Assembly: GCA_964608315.1 (NCBI GenBank)
Contig: CAZSNF010000004.1
Span: forward strand, 1-64,000
DNA length: 64,000 nucleotides
Source: VXPQ01 sp964608315
GTDB taxonomy: Bacteria > Bacteroidota > Rhodothermia > Rhodothermales > VXPQ01
Direction of reading: 5' to 3'
The translations under genes and the position numbers were made by a program. The number at the start of each line of letters is the position of its first letter. Within the stretch, counting starts at the first letter, position 1. The notes under the pieces were generated by a model. The model saw nothing but the letters and a program-made list of their open reading frames with translations. It ran no database searches and was not told the DNA's origin. Positions 43,042-52,311 of this stretch are shown here, piece after piece.

Positions 43042-45878
43042 GGATGCACGGAATAACAGGGATATTTTTTCCGGTTGCGGTCGGATTGACGCTTATGTTG
43101 GCGCCTGCGCTGGTCAGCGCGCAGGATACGGGCAAGATAGCCGGGCGCGCAGTGGACGCAACAACCGGCGAACCGCTGCCCGGCGTCAATATTCTGATTG
43201 AGGATTCGGGAGGGCTCGGCGCCGCCACGGATGCTTCCGGGGAGTATTTCATTTTGCAGGCGCCGCCGGGCGCGTACGCGGTGCGGGCCACATTCATAGG
43301 ATTTCGTACGGTGACTGTGCAGGGAGTGCAGGTGGAAAACGGGCTGACCACGCGCCTGGACTTTGAAATGACGGAAGAGGTGATACAGGGCGAGGAAATC
43401 GTAGTGCTGGCGGACGATCCCATCATACGTCCGGATATCACCTCGACCCGTCGCACCGCCACTCGGGAAGAACTTGCATCGACGCCCGGGATGGAGCAGG
43501 CGCTGGACATGTTCAGGACCCAGGCGGGCACGGTGCTGGGCGCTGCGCCGCAATCGCTGAATCTGGGAGACGGGCAGATACTGCAGGTTCGGGATCAGAG
43601 CGTGAAGGATGTGCATGTGCGTGGCGGACGCGGCGGAGAAATCCTTTTTCTGGTGGATGGAATGCCCGTAACGCACCCGCTCTACGGCGGGCGAAGCGTA
43701 CTGGAACTGAATGTGAACGATGTCGATCAGGTGGAATTGCTCACGGGCGCCTTCAATGCGGAATATGGTCAGGCGCAGTCCGGGGTCGTCAATATCAGTA
43801 CGCGGTCGGGCAGCGAGCGATACGAAGGCGGCGTCGAATACCGGAGCGACGCCCTCGATATTTTCGGGGCGTCCCGGCGCACGGATTATCTCTCGTTCTT
43901 TTTTGCAGGCCCTGTCCCCGGCGTACATCGCAAGGATCGCCTTAACTTTTTCCTGTCGGGCAACGGCAACTTTACGGATACCCCGTACGATAACAGTCGT
44001 TCGCGGGGGACCTTTCGCTTTTTCGGGGCAGGACTTCCGGAACGGCAGGATAATACGGCGGGGCTGAATGCGCGACTGGACTGGCGGCTTCCAGACCTGC
44101 GCATTGGCCTGAATTATAATGGTTCGGCGAAACGATGGAGCAATTTCGATTGGCTCTGGCGCGACTTTCCCGATCATGTAGCCATCCACGAGCGGCAGAA
44201 TCACCATATTGGGGCGCATGTGAACCATACCTTGTCCCCGTCCACGTTTTACAGCGTACGCGTCGGCTATCTTGCCGTTCGGTACGACGCTTCGCTGGAT
44301 GGCCGGCAGCCTTCGGATACCTGGCGTTTCTACGCAGACAGCACCGCCTTCGCCGACGGGAATGCCCTGACGTACGATGCATGGAATGCGAGCGCGTCCA
44401 GTGTGGCGCCGTTTCGAGTGGAGCCCACTATTGCGCCGCCTGCTTTCGATCTGGTGACCGGATTTTTCGGGGGCGAGGGCTACGAGAACATTTGGCGCAA
44501 CGACGAGACGGGGAGTTACACGTTCAAGGGAGACATTACCTCCCAGGTTCACGCCCGGCATCTGGTCAAGGCGGGCGCGGAAGCGCAGCGGCATCGCATT
44601 TCCTATGTGGATGTGCAGGATGGCGGGGTCACGCTGTCGCCCTACGGACGCAAGCTGTACCGAGGAGAAGGCGGCGACGAGGTCGCGCGGCCTCCGGGGC
44701 CGTTCCCGGAATTCGGACAGAACCGATGGGTGTTCGACGTGCAGCCGGTCATTGTCGGGGCTTACGCGCAGGACAAGTTTGAACTGAACACCTTAATCAT
44801 CAACGCCGGGTTGCGCATGGACGGATTTTTTCCGGGCGATACGGTATTCGAGCGCGATTGGCGGCGGCAGTGGGAGGCGGCCACGGGTCTGACCGCCGAC
44901 TGGACCCGGTTCCGGTACAAGGTCAGTCCGCGTTTCGGGATTTCCTTTCCCGTCAACCTGAAGACCGTGTTTTTCTTTTCCTACGGGCATTTCACCCAAC
45001 TCCCCGAATTGCAGTTTTACTACCGGGATCCGTATACGGGCGGCCTTACCGGCAATCCGCACCTCGATTACGAACAGACCATCCTGTATGAATTTGGCTT
45101 CAAACGGGAGTTGGCCGCCAACTGGGCGCTGGACGCGAAAGCGTACGCCAAGGATATTTCGAAACAAGTAGGCGCCTTGCAGTTGCAGGCGGCCTCCGGA
45201 CTGCCCGTCTCGCTCTACGACAACAACGGGTATGCTCGCGCGCGCGGCCTTGAACTGGAGGTGGACAAACGCCTTTCGGGATTTTTTTCGGGGAACGCCA
45301 GCTACACCATACAGTGGGCTACCGGCTTTGCCTCGTCGGCTTTCGAGCAATACGTACAATCCGTTACGGATTTTCCCCTTCCGATACGGGAGCGCCGCTT
45401 GTCCTGGGACGTGCGGCATCAGTTCGTGCTGCAAGCCCGCGTGGCTCCGCCGGTCGGTCGCCGTCTCGAACTTTTCGGATGGCGGCTGCCAGGTCGATGG
45501 GAGCTCACCGTTTTGTCGCGCGCCGTGTCCGGGTTGCCCTATACGCCTGGCAATCACGACCCCGCCGAATTGCAAAAACTGGACAATACGTCCACGGGGC
45601 CGCCTGTATTCAGCACGGACCTGAGGTTTCGGAAGGCGTTTCGTCTTTTTGACCGGGCGGAAATGGCGTTCTTCGCGGACGTGTTCAATGTGTTCAACCA
45701 GCGCAACGCGCAGATTGCGTATGGTTTCAATCCGTGGACCGGCAAGCCTTTTCGCTACGGAGACGTGTTTCAGGATGGCGACCGGGGGCTGGATTACCAC
45801 GATGTGGTGCGGCTTATGGATCCGCGGCAGTTTTCGACGGGACGATACGGGAAACTGGGTTTGTCGCTTAATCTGTAG
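43038..45878 (+). CDS. TonB-dependent receptor with carboxypeptidase-like regulatory domain
   Basis: This 946-residue outer-membrane receptor has a signal peptide ending V-S-A-Q. A CarboxypepD-reg-like domain follows (K-I-A-G-R-A-V-D-A-T-T-G-E-P-L-P-G-V-N-I). The plug (V-H-V-R-G-G-R-G-G-E-I-L-F-L-V-D-G-M-P-V) and a 22-strand-type barrel come next, ending in an aromatic-poor L-S-L-N-L. It lacks the SusC insertion signature, and no SusD-like gene follows. It is coupled to the two lipoproteins upstream and probably brings oligosaccharide or another large ligand across the outer membrane. Confidence 0.9.
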   Translation: MRMHGITGIFFPVAVGLTLMLAPALVSAQDTGKIAGRAVDATTGEPLPGVNILIEDSGGLGAATDASGEYFILQAPPGAYAVRATFIGFRTVTVQGVQVENGLTTRLDFEMTEEVIQGEEIVVLADDPIIRPDITSTRRTATREELASTPGMEQALDMFRTQAGTVLGAAPQSLNLGDGQILQVRDQSVKDVHVRGGRGGEILFLVDGMPVTHPLYGGRSVLELNVNDVDQVELLTGAFNAEYGQAQSGVVNISTRSGSERYEGGVEYRSDALDIFGASRRTDYLSFFFAGPVPGVHRKDRLNFFLSGNGNFTDTPYDNSRSRGTFRFFGAGLPERQDNTAGLNARLDWRLPDLRIGLNYNGSAKRWSNFDWLWRDFPDHVAIHERQNHHIGAHVNHTLSPSTFYSVRVGYLAVRYDASLDGRQPSDTWRFYADSTAFADGNALTYDAWNASASSVAPFRVEPTIAPPAFDLVTGFFGGEGYENIWRNDETGSYTFKGDITSQVHARHLVKAGAEAQRHRISYVDVQDGGVTLSPYGRKLYRGEGGDEVARPPGPFPEFGQNRWVFDVQPVIVGAYAQDKFELNTLIINAGLRMDGFFPGDTVFERDWRRQWEAATGLTADWTRFRYKVSPRFGISFPVNLKTVFFFSYGHFTQLPELQFYYRDPYTGGLTGNPHLDYEQTILYEFGFKRELAANWALDAKAYAKDISKQVGALQLQAASGLPVSLYDNNGYARARGLELEVDKRLSGFFSGNASYTIQWATGFASSAFEQYVQSVTDFPLPIRERRLSWDVRHQFVLQARVAPPVGRRLELFGWRLPGRWELTVLSRAVSGLPYTPGNHDPAELQKLDNTSTGPPVFSTDLRFRKAFRLFDRAEMAFFADVFNVFNQRNAQIAYGFNPWTGKPFRYGDVFQDGDRGLDYHDVVRLMDPRQFSTGRYGKLGLSLNL

Positions 45879-45900
45879 ATACGGACAAGGAATGCGCGCC

Positions 45901-47727
45901 ATGTTACGAAAAACGATGACCTGCCTGAAGACGTGGCTGCCGCTCTGCGGCTTGTTGCCGGGGATCGCGCAGGCGCAGACTTTCGATGCGAGCATCGACT
46001 GGGCGGTGACCCGGCAAAGCGCGGTGCGGCAAGCGGTCACGAACATGGGCACTTTGCTTGGGCATCGGGTCGAGTTGGGCTATCCGGGCCTGGTCAACAG
46101 CGAATTTCCGGCGGGTAGTTTCGAGGAGCATCACGGCGAAGGCGGCATTTGGGTGGGCGGCGTGACGCCACAGGGAGATACCCTCGTTACTTCGACGATA
46201 GGATGGGCGCCGGGGCCTTATTTCTGGGAAACGTTTCCTTCCGCTGCTCCCTGGGACACCATTTGGGCCGTGCCCCGAAATCGAGTTGCGGACATCCCGT
46301 ACTGGCCCGGATATACGGCCGTTTCGGACGAGGACCTGGTTATGCGTTACAACGATTACGGACCGACCAGTTTGCTCAAAGCGGATCACCGTCCGCTTTT
46401 TCTGGAGTTCGTCCAGACGGTTTATTCGTGGAATGCGCCGCCGGGACTCAGCGAAGTACTCGTACACAATTACTACGTGACGCCCGTGCGGTTCGATATT
46501 CGGGACGCCTATGTGGCGTTCTGGCTTGATCCCAATGTAGGCAGCATCACCTATGGCGCCAATTTCACGGACGACCGCTCGCTTTTTTTCCCGGACCTGC
46601 GTCTGGCCGTGGGCGAAGACGAGCCGGGCGGCGTGGACGGCGAGGCGTTCAGTCCCATCGGCTTGATGCTGTTTCCCCCGGACGGATACGACGCAGACGC
46701 CTTGCGATGGAGCTGGCGCTGGGGAAGCCAACCCTTCGCTCCCGGCATGATTCCGCCCACCGACGTTGGAAAATACCGCAACTTGATGGCGGCGGGTTCG
46801 ATCATGCAGAACCAACTGGTCGCTACCGGCTCGCATTTCGTGTATGCGTACGGCCCCTTCGATCTGGCTGTGGGCGATACGCTGCATTTCACGGCGGCGC
46901 AAGTGTTCGGCGAAGGCCTTGATGGATTATTGACCAATGCCCGGCTTGTGCAGCGCCTGGCCGGTCAGAACTTCAGGTTGCCCGCCCCGCCTCCCGCGCC
47001 GCCGTTGCGCATTGAGCCGCGCAATCATGCGGTGCGCCTGATTTGGGAACCCACGTCCGAATCCGACCCTGAATCGTACCAGGACCCCAATCGCGGGGAC
47101 GCGGAAGGGAAGCCGTTCGAAGGATACCGGGTTTACAAGAGCACGGCAGGCCCCAACGGTCCCTGGACGCTGCTGGCCGAGTTCGATATTCCTGACAACG
47201 GATTCGCCAACGATTTCGGCCTCGCGCGAGAGTTCACCGAAGATTTGTTGCTGAATAACGTAGCCTACTATTATTCTGTCACGGCTTTTTCCAAACCGGA
47301 TCCCGTGCTCAACTGGCCTTCGCTTGAAACGAGCATTGCCGCGAATGCGCAGCGCGTAACGCCCGGTACGCCCCCGCTCGACACAGTCGGGCAGGTGGCG
47401 GTGGTGCCCAATCCGTATCGGGGGGATGTCGCCTATCAGCACTTCAATCCCGCCTGGGAGCGTCCGCCCCCGTCCCGCGAGCGCTGGCTGGAGCAGGACC
47501 GGCGGCTTCAGTTCATCAACTTGCCTGCGTCGTGCGAAATCGCCATCTATACGCTGACCGGGGAGCATGTGGAGACCCTGCTGCACGACGATCCGTCGCA
47601 GGGGTATGCGGACTGGAACCTGACTTCCCGGGTGGGTCAGGCCATCGCCAGCGGGCTGTACGTTTTTACCGTGGAGGACTTGCATACGGGAGAAGTGCAG
47701 GTGGGCAAGTTCGTCGTCATCAAATAA
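45901..47727 (+). CDS. Exported protein with T9SS-type C-terminal domain
   Basis: From ATG 45901 (AAGGA eight bases upstream) the product has 608 residues with a signal peptide ending A-Q-A-Q. The main part is not a family I recognise. A fibronectin-type segment appears at about 360-460 (V-R-L-I-W-E-P-T-S-E-S-D, then G-Y-R-V-Y-K-S). The end resembles a T9SS type A domain: V-V-P-N-P-Y-R-G, then I-Y-T-L-T-G-E-H-V-E-T-L and K-F-V-V-I-K. It is placed between the TonB receptor and the LamG-GH32 gene, in one probable operon. Confidence 0.8.
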   Translation: MLRKTMTCLKTWLPLCGLLPGIAQAQTFDASIDWAVTRQSAVRQAVTNMGTLLGHRVELGYPGLVNSEFPAGSFEEHHGEGGIWVGGVTPQGDTLVTSTIGWAPGPYFWETFPSAAPWDTIWAVPRNRVADIPYWPGYTAVSDEDLVMRYNDYGPTSLLKADHRPLFLEFVQTVYSWNAPPGLSEVLVHNYYVTPVRFDIRDAYVAFWLDPNVGSITYGANFTDDRSLFFPDLRLAVGEDEPGGVDGEAFSPIGLMLFPPDGYDADALRWSWRWGSQPFAPGMIPPTDVGKYRNLMAAGSIMQNQLVATGSHFVYAYGPFDLAVGDTLHFTAAQVFGEGLDGLLTNARLVQRLAGQNFRLPAPPPAPPLRIEPRNHAVRLIWEPTSESDPESYQDPNRGDAEGKPFEGYRVYKSTAGPNGPWTLLAEFDIPDNGFANDFGLAREFTEDLLLNNVAYYYSVTAFSKPDPVLNWPSLETSIAANAQRVTPGTPPLDTVGQVAVVPNPYRGDVAYQHFNPAWERPPPSRERWLEQDRRLQFINLPASCEIAIYTLTGEHVETLLHDDPSQGYADWNLTSRVGQAIASGLYVFTVEDLHTGEVQVGKFVVIK

Positions 47728-47740
47728 CAGGAGTTGCGCC

Positions 47741-50239
47741 ATGCGTTTTCGGTTTCTTCTCGCGATGATCGGGTTCTGCGCGCCGGTCTTCGCCCAGGAC
47801 CCGCCGGAGGACCTTTCCGCATGGTGGTCTTTCGAGCCGCTTTCCGAGCGATTCGTCGTGGAGCACGCAAGCGGTGCGATTACCGCTGTCGCCAGTCCGT
47901 TCCGTAGGCCCGAATGGATAGACGGTCCCGTCGGACAGGCCCTGCGCCTGGACGGGTATTCGACTTCGGTTGCGCTGGGCAGAACGCTTCCCGCCGAGAG
48001 ACAACCCCGAGAGGCGCTTACGGCGGAAGCCTGGGCCGCCCTGTATTCCTGGCCCGTCTCCAATGCGCCGTTCGTCAATCAGTACACGTTTCCCGGGGCT
48101 GGCTGGTTTTTCGGGATGGACAAGTGGGGCCGGTGGTACCTTGCCGTTTCGGTCAACGGGCAGTGGCATACTTGCTGGGCTTCAGACCCCTTCCCGAGGG
48201 GGAAATGGGTTCATGTCGCCGGCACGTTCGATAGCGCAACGGGCCGGATGCAGGTATATCTCGATGGAAATCCGGCGGGCTCATACCGGTTTGCCGTTCC
48301 GGGATCGCCCCTTACGGTGGATGCGACAACGAAAATCACGGTCGGAAAGGATGTGCATACGCCCATGATCGGGCCGTTCCAGACCGGCTTGCTCAACGGC
48401 GCGATAGACGAGGTGAAGGTGTATCGCCGAGCATTGCGTTCTTCGGAGATCGTTCAGAGTTATCTGTCGGGTCGCCCGCCGTCCATCGATTTTTCCATTC
48501 CGGAAAGTCGCTTCGCCGGCGACCGCCTGCATCGCCCCCGATACCATCCCTTGCCTCCGGCCAACTGGACCAATGAGCCGCATGGCCTAGTGCGTTATCG
48601 GGGGGCCTGGCGCTTGTTTTATCAACACAATCCGAACGGGCCCTACTGGGAGCAGATTCACTGGGGGCACATAGCGAGCAAGGACCTGGTTCGCTGGGAA
48701 CACCTGCCCATTGCGCTGGCTCCGCAGCCCGGCTGGGATCAGCGGGGGATATGGTCCGGAGACGCCGTCGTGCACGAGGATGCGCTGACGCTTGTGTATA
48801 CCGGCGTGGACGGCCGCAAGGCGGGCATTGGCCTGGCTACGGAAGCGGATCCGGACGCGCATGTCTTTACGCCCTGGGCAGGCAATCCGGTTATTGCGGC
48901 GGCGCCTTCCGGCGGCATGGATTTCAGGGATCCGTGGTTATGGGAAGAAGGGGCCGTCTGGAATATGATTATCGGGTCGGGCGTGTCTGGCGTCGGCGGC
49001 ACGGTTTTCCGGTATACCTCCCCTGATCTCCGGTCGTGGTCTTTCGAGGGGACGTTCTATACGGGTTCCCGCAGCACGTCCGGCATTTTCTGGGAAATGC
49101 CGGTTCTTGCGCCCGTAGGCGAGGATAAATACCTGCTGGCCGTAACCACGGTGGAAGAGCGCGCGCCGGCGCGGGCGCTCTACTGGATCGGCGAACTGAA
49201 TGGCGGCCGGTTTGCGCCCGACGACCCCATGCCGCGGCAGATTGACCTGATTAACCATATGCTGAGTCCTGCGCTCGAGGCCGACGATACGGGCCAGCTT
49301 GTCGCGATCGGGATCGTTTCGGAACGCCGCAGTTCCGAGCAGCAACTCCAGGCCGGGTGGGCCCATACGTTCAGCCTGCCTCGGGTATGGCGTTTGTGCG
49401 GCGATGCGCTGTGTCAGGCTCCCTTGCCCGCGTTGAAGGCATTGCGTCGCCCGGAAACCCGTCTTCGCTACGAGCGCGTTCCGGTTTCCGGGGCGGGGGC
49501 GAACCTGTTGCCCGACGCATCGGGACGACAACAGGAAATCGTGGCGGTTCTTGAGCCAGGCAGCGCTGCGCGTTTCGGGCTGGACGTAGGCCGTTCTCCC
49601 GACGGGCGCGAGTTTACGCGCATCGCCTACGATACGACTACGCAGACCCTCCAGCTCGACCTGCGTCAGTCCACGCTGAACGATTCCGTTTCCGGCAAGG
49701 AGTTGTATTCGGCGCCGTTTCCGCTTGCGGCGGACGCGCCCCTGAAACTGCATGTTTTTGTAGATCATTCCGTGCTTGAGGTGTTTGTGAACGACCGGGC
49801 GGCCTTTTCGACCCGGATGTACCCCGCGCTGGGGGAAAGCCATGGCGTGGACCTGTTCGCCGAAGGAGGCGTCGCCATGGCGGACAGAGTGGAAATATGG
49901 ACCTTGCAGGATGCGTTCTCTGCGAAGCCGCTTTCTGGAGAGCGGCCTCTCGAATTACCCGCGCCGGTTCAACTTGACCAGAATTATCCGAACCCTTTTC
50001 GCTCCCGGACGGCTATTTCGTTTGCTACGAACGCGTCTCGCCATGTTCATCTTGCCGTGTACGATCTGCTGGGGCGCGAGCTGGATGTGTTGATGGATGC
50101 GCACATTCCGCCCGGCAGCCATATTGCGGTGTGGGACGGCGTTGATAGCACAGGCCGGGAAGTGAGCAGCGGGGTGTATTTCTACCAGCTGCACCTCGGC
50201 GAGTCCATGACGACCCGCCAGATGGTGCTTATTCGATAA
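47741..50239 (+). CDS. LamG plus GH32-like protein with T9SS sorting domain; altered nucleophile motif
   Basis: This 832-residue protein contains a signal peptide (V-F-A-Q), a LamG domain (about 25-245), a GH32 five-blade propeller plus C-terminal sandwich (about 265-735) and a T9SS sorting domain. In GH32 the nucleophile Asp sits in W-M-N-D-P-N-G. Here the motif is W-T-N-E-P-H-G, with Glu279 in that place. The stabiliser motif F-R-D-P (Asp397) is kept. The acid/base motif E-C is E-M (Glu452). It may be an enzyme with changed specificity or a binding protein. It lies in the fructan-type locus, 13 bases after the previous gene and 3 bases before PorV/Q. Confidence 0.85.
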   Translation: MRFRFLLAMIGFCAPVFAQDPPEDLSAWWSFEPLSERFVVEHASGAITAVASPFRRPEWIDGPVGQALRLDGYSTSVALGRTLPAERQPREALTAEAWAALYSWPVSNAPFVNQYTFPGAGWFFGMDKWGRWYLAVSVNGQWHTCWASDPFPRGKWVHVAGTFDSATGRMQVYLDGNPAGSYRFAVPGSPLTVDATTKITVGKDVHTPMIGPFQTGLLNGAIDEVKVYRRALRSSEIVQSYLSGRPPSIDFSIPESRFAGDRLHRPRYHPLPPANWTNEPHGLVRYRGAWRLFYQHNPNGPYWEQIHWGHIASKDLVRWEHLPIALAPQPGWDQRGIWSGDAVVHEDALTLVYTGVDGRKAGIGLATEADPDAHVFTPWAGNPVIAAAPSGGMDFRDPWLWEEGAVWNMIIGSGVSGVGGTVFRYTSPDLRSWSFEGTFYTGSRSTSGIFWEMPVLAPVGEDKYLLAVTTVEERAPARALYWIGELNGGRFAPDDPMPRQIDLINHMLSPALEADDTGQLVAIGIVSERRSSEQQLQAGWAHTFSLPRVWRLCGDALCQAPLPALKALRRPETRLRYERVPVSGAGANLLPDASGRQQEIVAVLEPGSAARFGLDVGRSPDGREFTRIAYDTTTQTLQLDLRQSTLNDSVSGKELYSAPFPLAADAPLKLHVFVDHSVLEVFVNDRAAFSTRMYPALGESHGVDLFAEGGVAMADRVEIWTLQDAFSAKPLSGERPLELPAPVQLDQNYPNPFRSRTAISFATNASRHVHLAVYDLLGRELDVLMDAHIPPGSHIAVWDGVDSTGREVSSGVYFYQLHLGESMTTRQMVLIR

Positions 50240-50242
50240 CGC

Positions 50243-51229
50243 ATGCGAAACCCTGTCGCACATACCATTTGCGCCATGCGGGCGAACCGTTTGCCCGGTG
50301 CGGGCTGGTTGGTCGTTTTGCTGATGGCGATGACGCTGTGTTCTGTCGAGGCGGTGGCGCAGGTTGAGCGTCCGGGCAGCGCCACGGCGGATTTTTTGCG
50401 TATCGGCGTTCATGCGCGGGCTGCTGCGATGGGAGACGCCTATGTCGGCATTGCGAACGGGGCCGAAGCGGCGTTCTACAATCCCGCTGCGCTTGCGCGC
50501 ATCGGGAGCACGGCGATCAGTGTCAGCCACACGGATATGTATGCGGGGATCAACCACGATTTCTTTGCGGCGGCGCATAATTTCGGCGGCGGGTGGGGCG
50601 CCTTCGGCGTGTCGGTAACGGCGCTGCACACCGACGCCATGGCGGTTCGGACGCCGCTCCAGCCGGGCGGGACGGGCGAAACGTTTCGGGTAGCGAACAT
50701 GCGCGCAGGACTTGGGCATGCACGCCAGCTCACGGATCGCGTTTCGTTTGGCGGAAGCCTGCATTACATAGACATGTCGCTGGCGTCCGGTTTTCGGGCT
50801 CGCGCCCTGGCGATGGACATTGCCGCCCTGTATGTGACCGGGGTGCGGGGCTTTCGCTTTGGCATGATGATCTCGAATTTCGGCTCGGACGTGACGTTCG
50901 TGAAGGAAGGTTATCCGCTTCCCACCCGGTTTGCGTTCGGGATGGGGGCGCATGCGATCGAGCGCGCCCGAAGCCGGCTTACGGTGAGCGGCGCCGCAGC
51001 CAAGCCCAACGACGGAAAGCCCTTGCTGCAAATGGGTGCGGAATGGCAATACGCCGAGTCGCTTTTTCTGCGCGCCGGGTATCAGCCGAACCATGATACG
51101 GCTTCCTTGTCCTTTGGCGGAGGCGTCGGATTGCAGTGGGGAGGTTCGTCGGCCCGGATGAATTATTCCTGGAACGATTTCGGCTTGCTTGGCCCGGTCC
51201 ATCGCGTCGGAATTGACCTGGCGTTTTGA
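50243..51229 (+). CDS. PorV/PorQ family outer-membrane protein
   Basis: This 328-residue protein has a signal peptide ending A-V-A-Q and a predicted 14-strand-type barrel. The family opening F-L-R-I-G-V-H-A-R-A-A-A-M-G-D-A-Y-V-G-I-A-N-G is textbook for PorV/PorQ (related to FadL). In T9SS, PorV shuttles cargo from the translocon to the attachment complex. A copy at the end of a run of T9SS cargo genes may be dedicated to them, which is inference. ATG 50279 is an alternative start. Confidence 0.85.
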   Translation: MRNPVAHTICAMRANRLPGAGWLVVLLMAMTLCSVEAVAQVERPGSATADFLRIGVHARAAAMGDAYVGIANGAEAAFYNPAALARIGSTAISVSHTDMYAGINHDFFAAAHNFGGGWGAFGVSVTALHTDAMAVRTPLQPGGTGETFRVANMRAGLGHARQLTDRVSFGGSLHYIDMSLASGFRARALAMDIAALYVTGVRGFRFGMMISNFGSDVTFVKEGYPLPTRFAFGMGAHAIERARSRLTVSGAAAKPNDGKPLLQMGAEWQYAESLFLRAGYQPNHDTASLSFGGGVGLQWGGSSARMNYSWNDFGLLGPVHRVGIDLAF

Positions 51230-51288
51230 CAGGTTAAATTTTTTAGGCGCGAAAAAAGAGATCCTTACTTTTTAAACAAGCCTCGATT

Positions 51289-52311
51289 ATGCAGAGCGTT
51301 TCCCGACACATACTGGAGGTAGACGACCTGTCCGTTTCGTTTCATACGGAGGATGGCGTGGTTGCTGCCGTGCGCAACGTGTCGTTTTCCGTGCCGGACG
51401 GGAAAACAGTGGTGCTTCTTGGGGAAAGCGGTTGCGGAAAGACCGTTACGGCCAGCGCGATCCTGCATTTCGTCGATGCCCCCGGACAAGTGGAAAGCGG
51501 GGCGGCGCGGTTGCGCGTCAATTCGGACAACGGCAGCCCGGCGACCTGGCTTGATCTGCTGCAACTGGACCCGAACGGAGAGCGCATTCGAAACGTGCGC
51601 TGGAATGCAATCTCCATGATTTTTCAGGATCCGGTGCGCTCCATGACGCCGGCGTACGCGGTGGGCGAGCAAATGATCGAAACGATTCGGGCGCATCGAC
51701 GCGCGTCCCGGGCGGAGGCGCGCGAACGGGCTTTGCGCTTGCTGGAAGAAGTGGGCATTCCCGCCCCGAACAGACGGCTCCGGGATTATCCTCACCAGCT
51801 TTCCGGCGGCATGTGCCAGCGCGTCATGATCGCCATGGCGCTTTGCTGCGAACCGCGTCTCCTGATTGCGGACGAACCCACGACGGCGCTGGACGCCACT
51901 ATTCAGGCGCAGGTGCTCGACTTGCTGAAAACCATGCAGCAGGAGCATGACACATCCATTCTGCTGATTACCCACGATATGGGCGTGGTGGCCGAAATGG
52001 CGGACGAGGTCGTTGTCATGTACCTGGGCCGCGTGGTCGAACGGGGATCGGTTCGGCAAATTTTCGATCATCCGGCGCATCCCTATACCCGTCGGCTTTT
52101 CGATAGCGTTCCCCGTCCCGGGGTGTCTTCGTCGAAACGTCTTCCGGGCATTCCGGGGTCCGTTCCGGATGCTTTGCATGTTCCTGAAGGTTGTCCGTTT
52201 CGGGGGCGTTGCTCCGAGGAAATGGATGTATGCCGTAGCGCGCCCCGCTTGCGGGCGGTCGAGGCGGGACATGACGTCGCCTGCTTCCTGCACGAGGAGG
52301 CCGAGGCATGA
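51289..52311 (+). CDS. Peptide/oligosaccharide ABC transporter ATP-binding protein (DppD type)
   Basis: This 340-residue ATPase has Walker A G-E-S-G-C-G-K-T (about 43-50), signature L-S-G-G-M-C-Q-R, and Walker B L-L-I-A-D-E-P-T-T-A-L-D. The C-terminal oligopeptide-type extension contains the Cys cluster C-P-F-R-G-R-C, which binds an iron-sulfur cluster in some DppD proteins. It is the first of a five-gene importer set that runs directly into a GH32 gene. Start and stop overlaps link all of them. Confidence 0.92.
   Translation: MQSVSRHILEVDDLSVSFHTEDGVVAAVRNVSFSVPDGKTVVLLGESGCGKTVTASAILHFVDAPGQVESGAARLRVNSDNGSPATWLDLLQLDPNGERIRNVRWNAISMIFQDPVRSMTPAYAVGEQMIETIRAHRRASRAEARERALRLLEEVGIPAPNRRLRDYPHQLSGGMCQRVMIAMALCCEPRLLIADEPTTALDATIQAQVLDLLKTMQQEHDTSILLITHDMGVVAEMADEVVVMYLGRVVERGSVRQIFDHPAHPYTRRLFDSVPRPGVSSSKRLPGIPGSVPDALHVPEGCPFRGRCSEEMDVCRSAPRLRAVEAGHDVACFLHEEAEA

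Noticed and set aside
51230..51288. Dispersed site or terminator between PorV/Q and the ABC genes
   Set aside because: AGAGATCCTTA is a weak partial match and no stable hairpin is evident in the 59-base gap.
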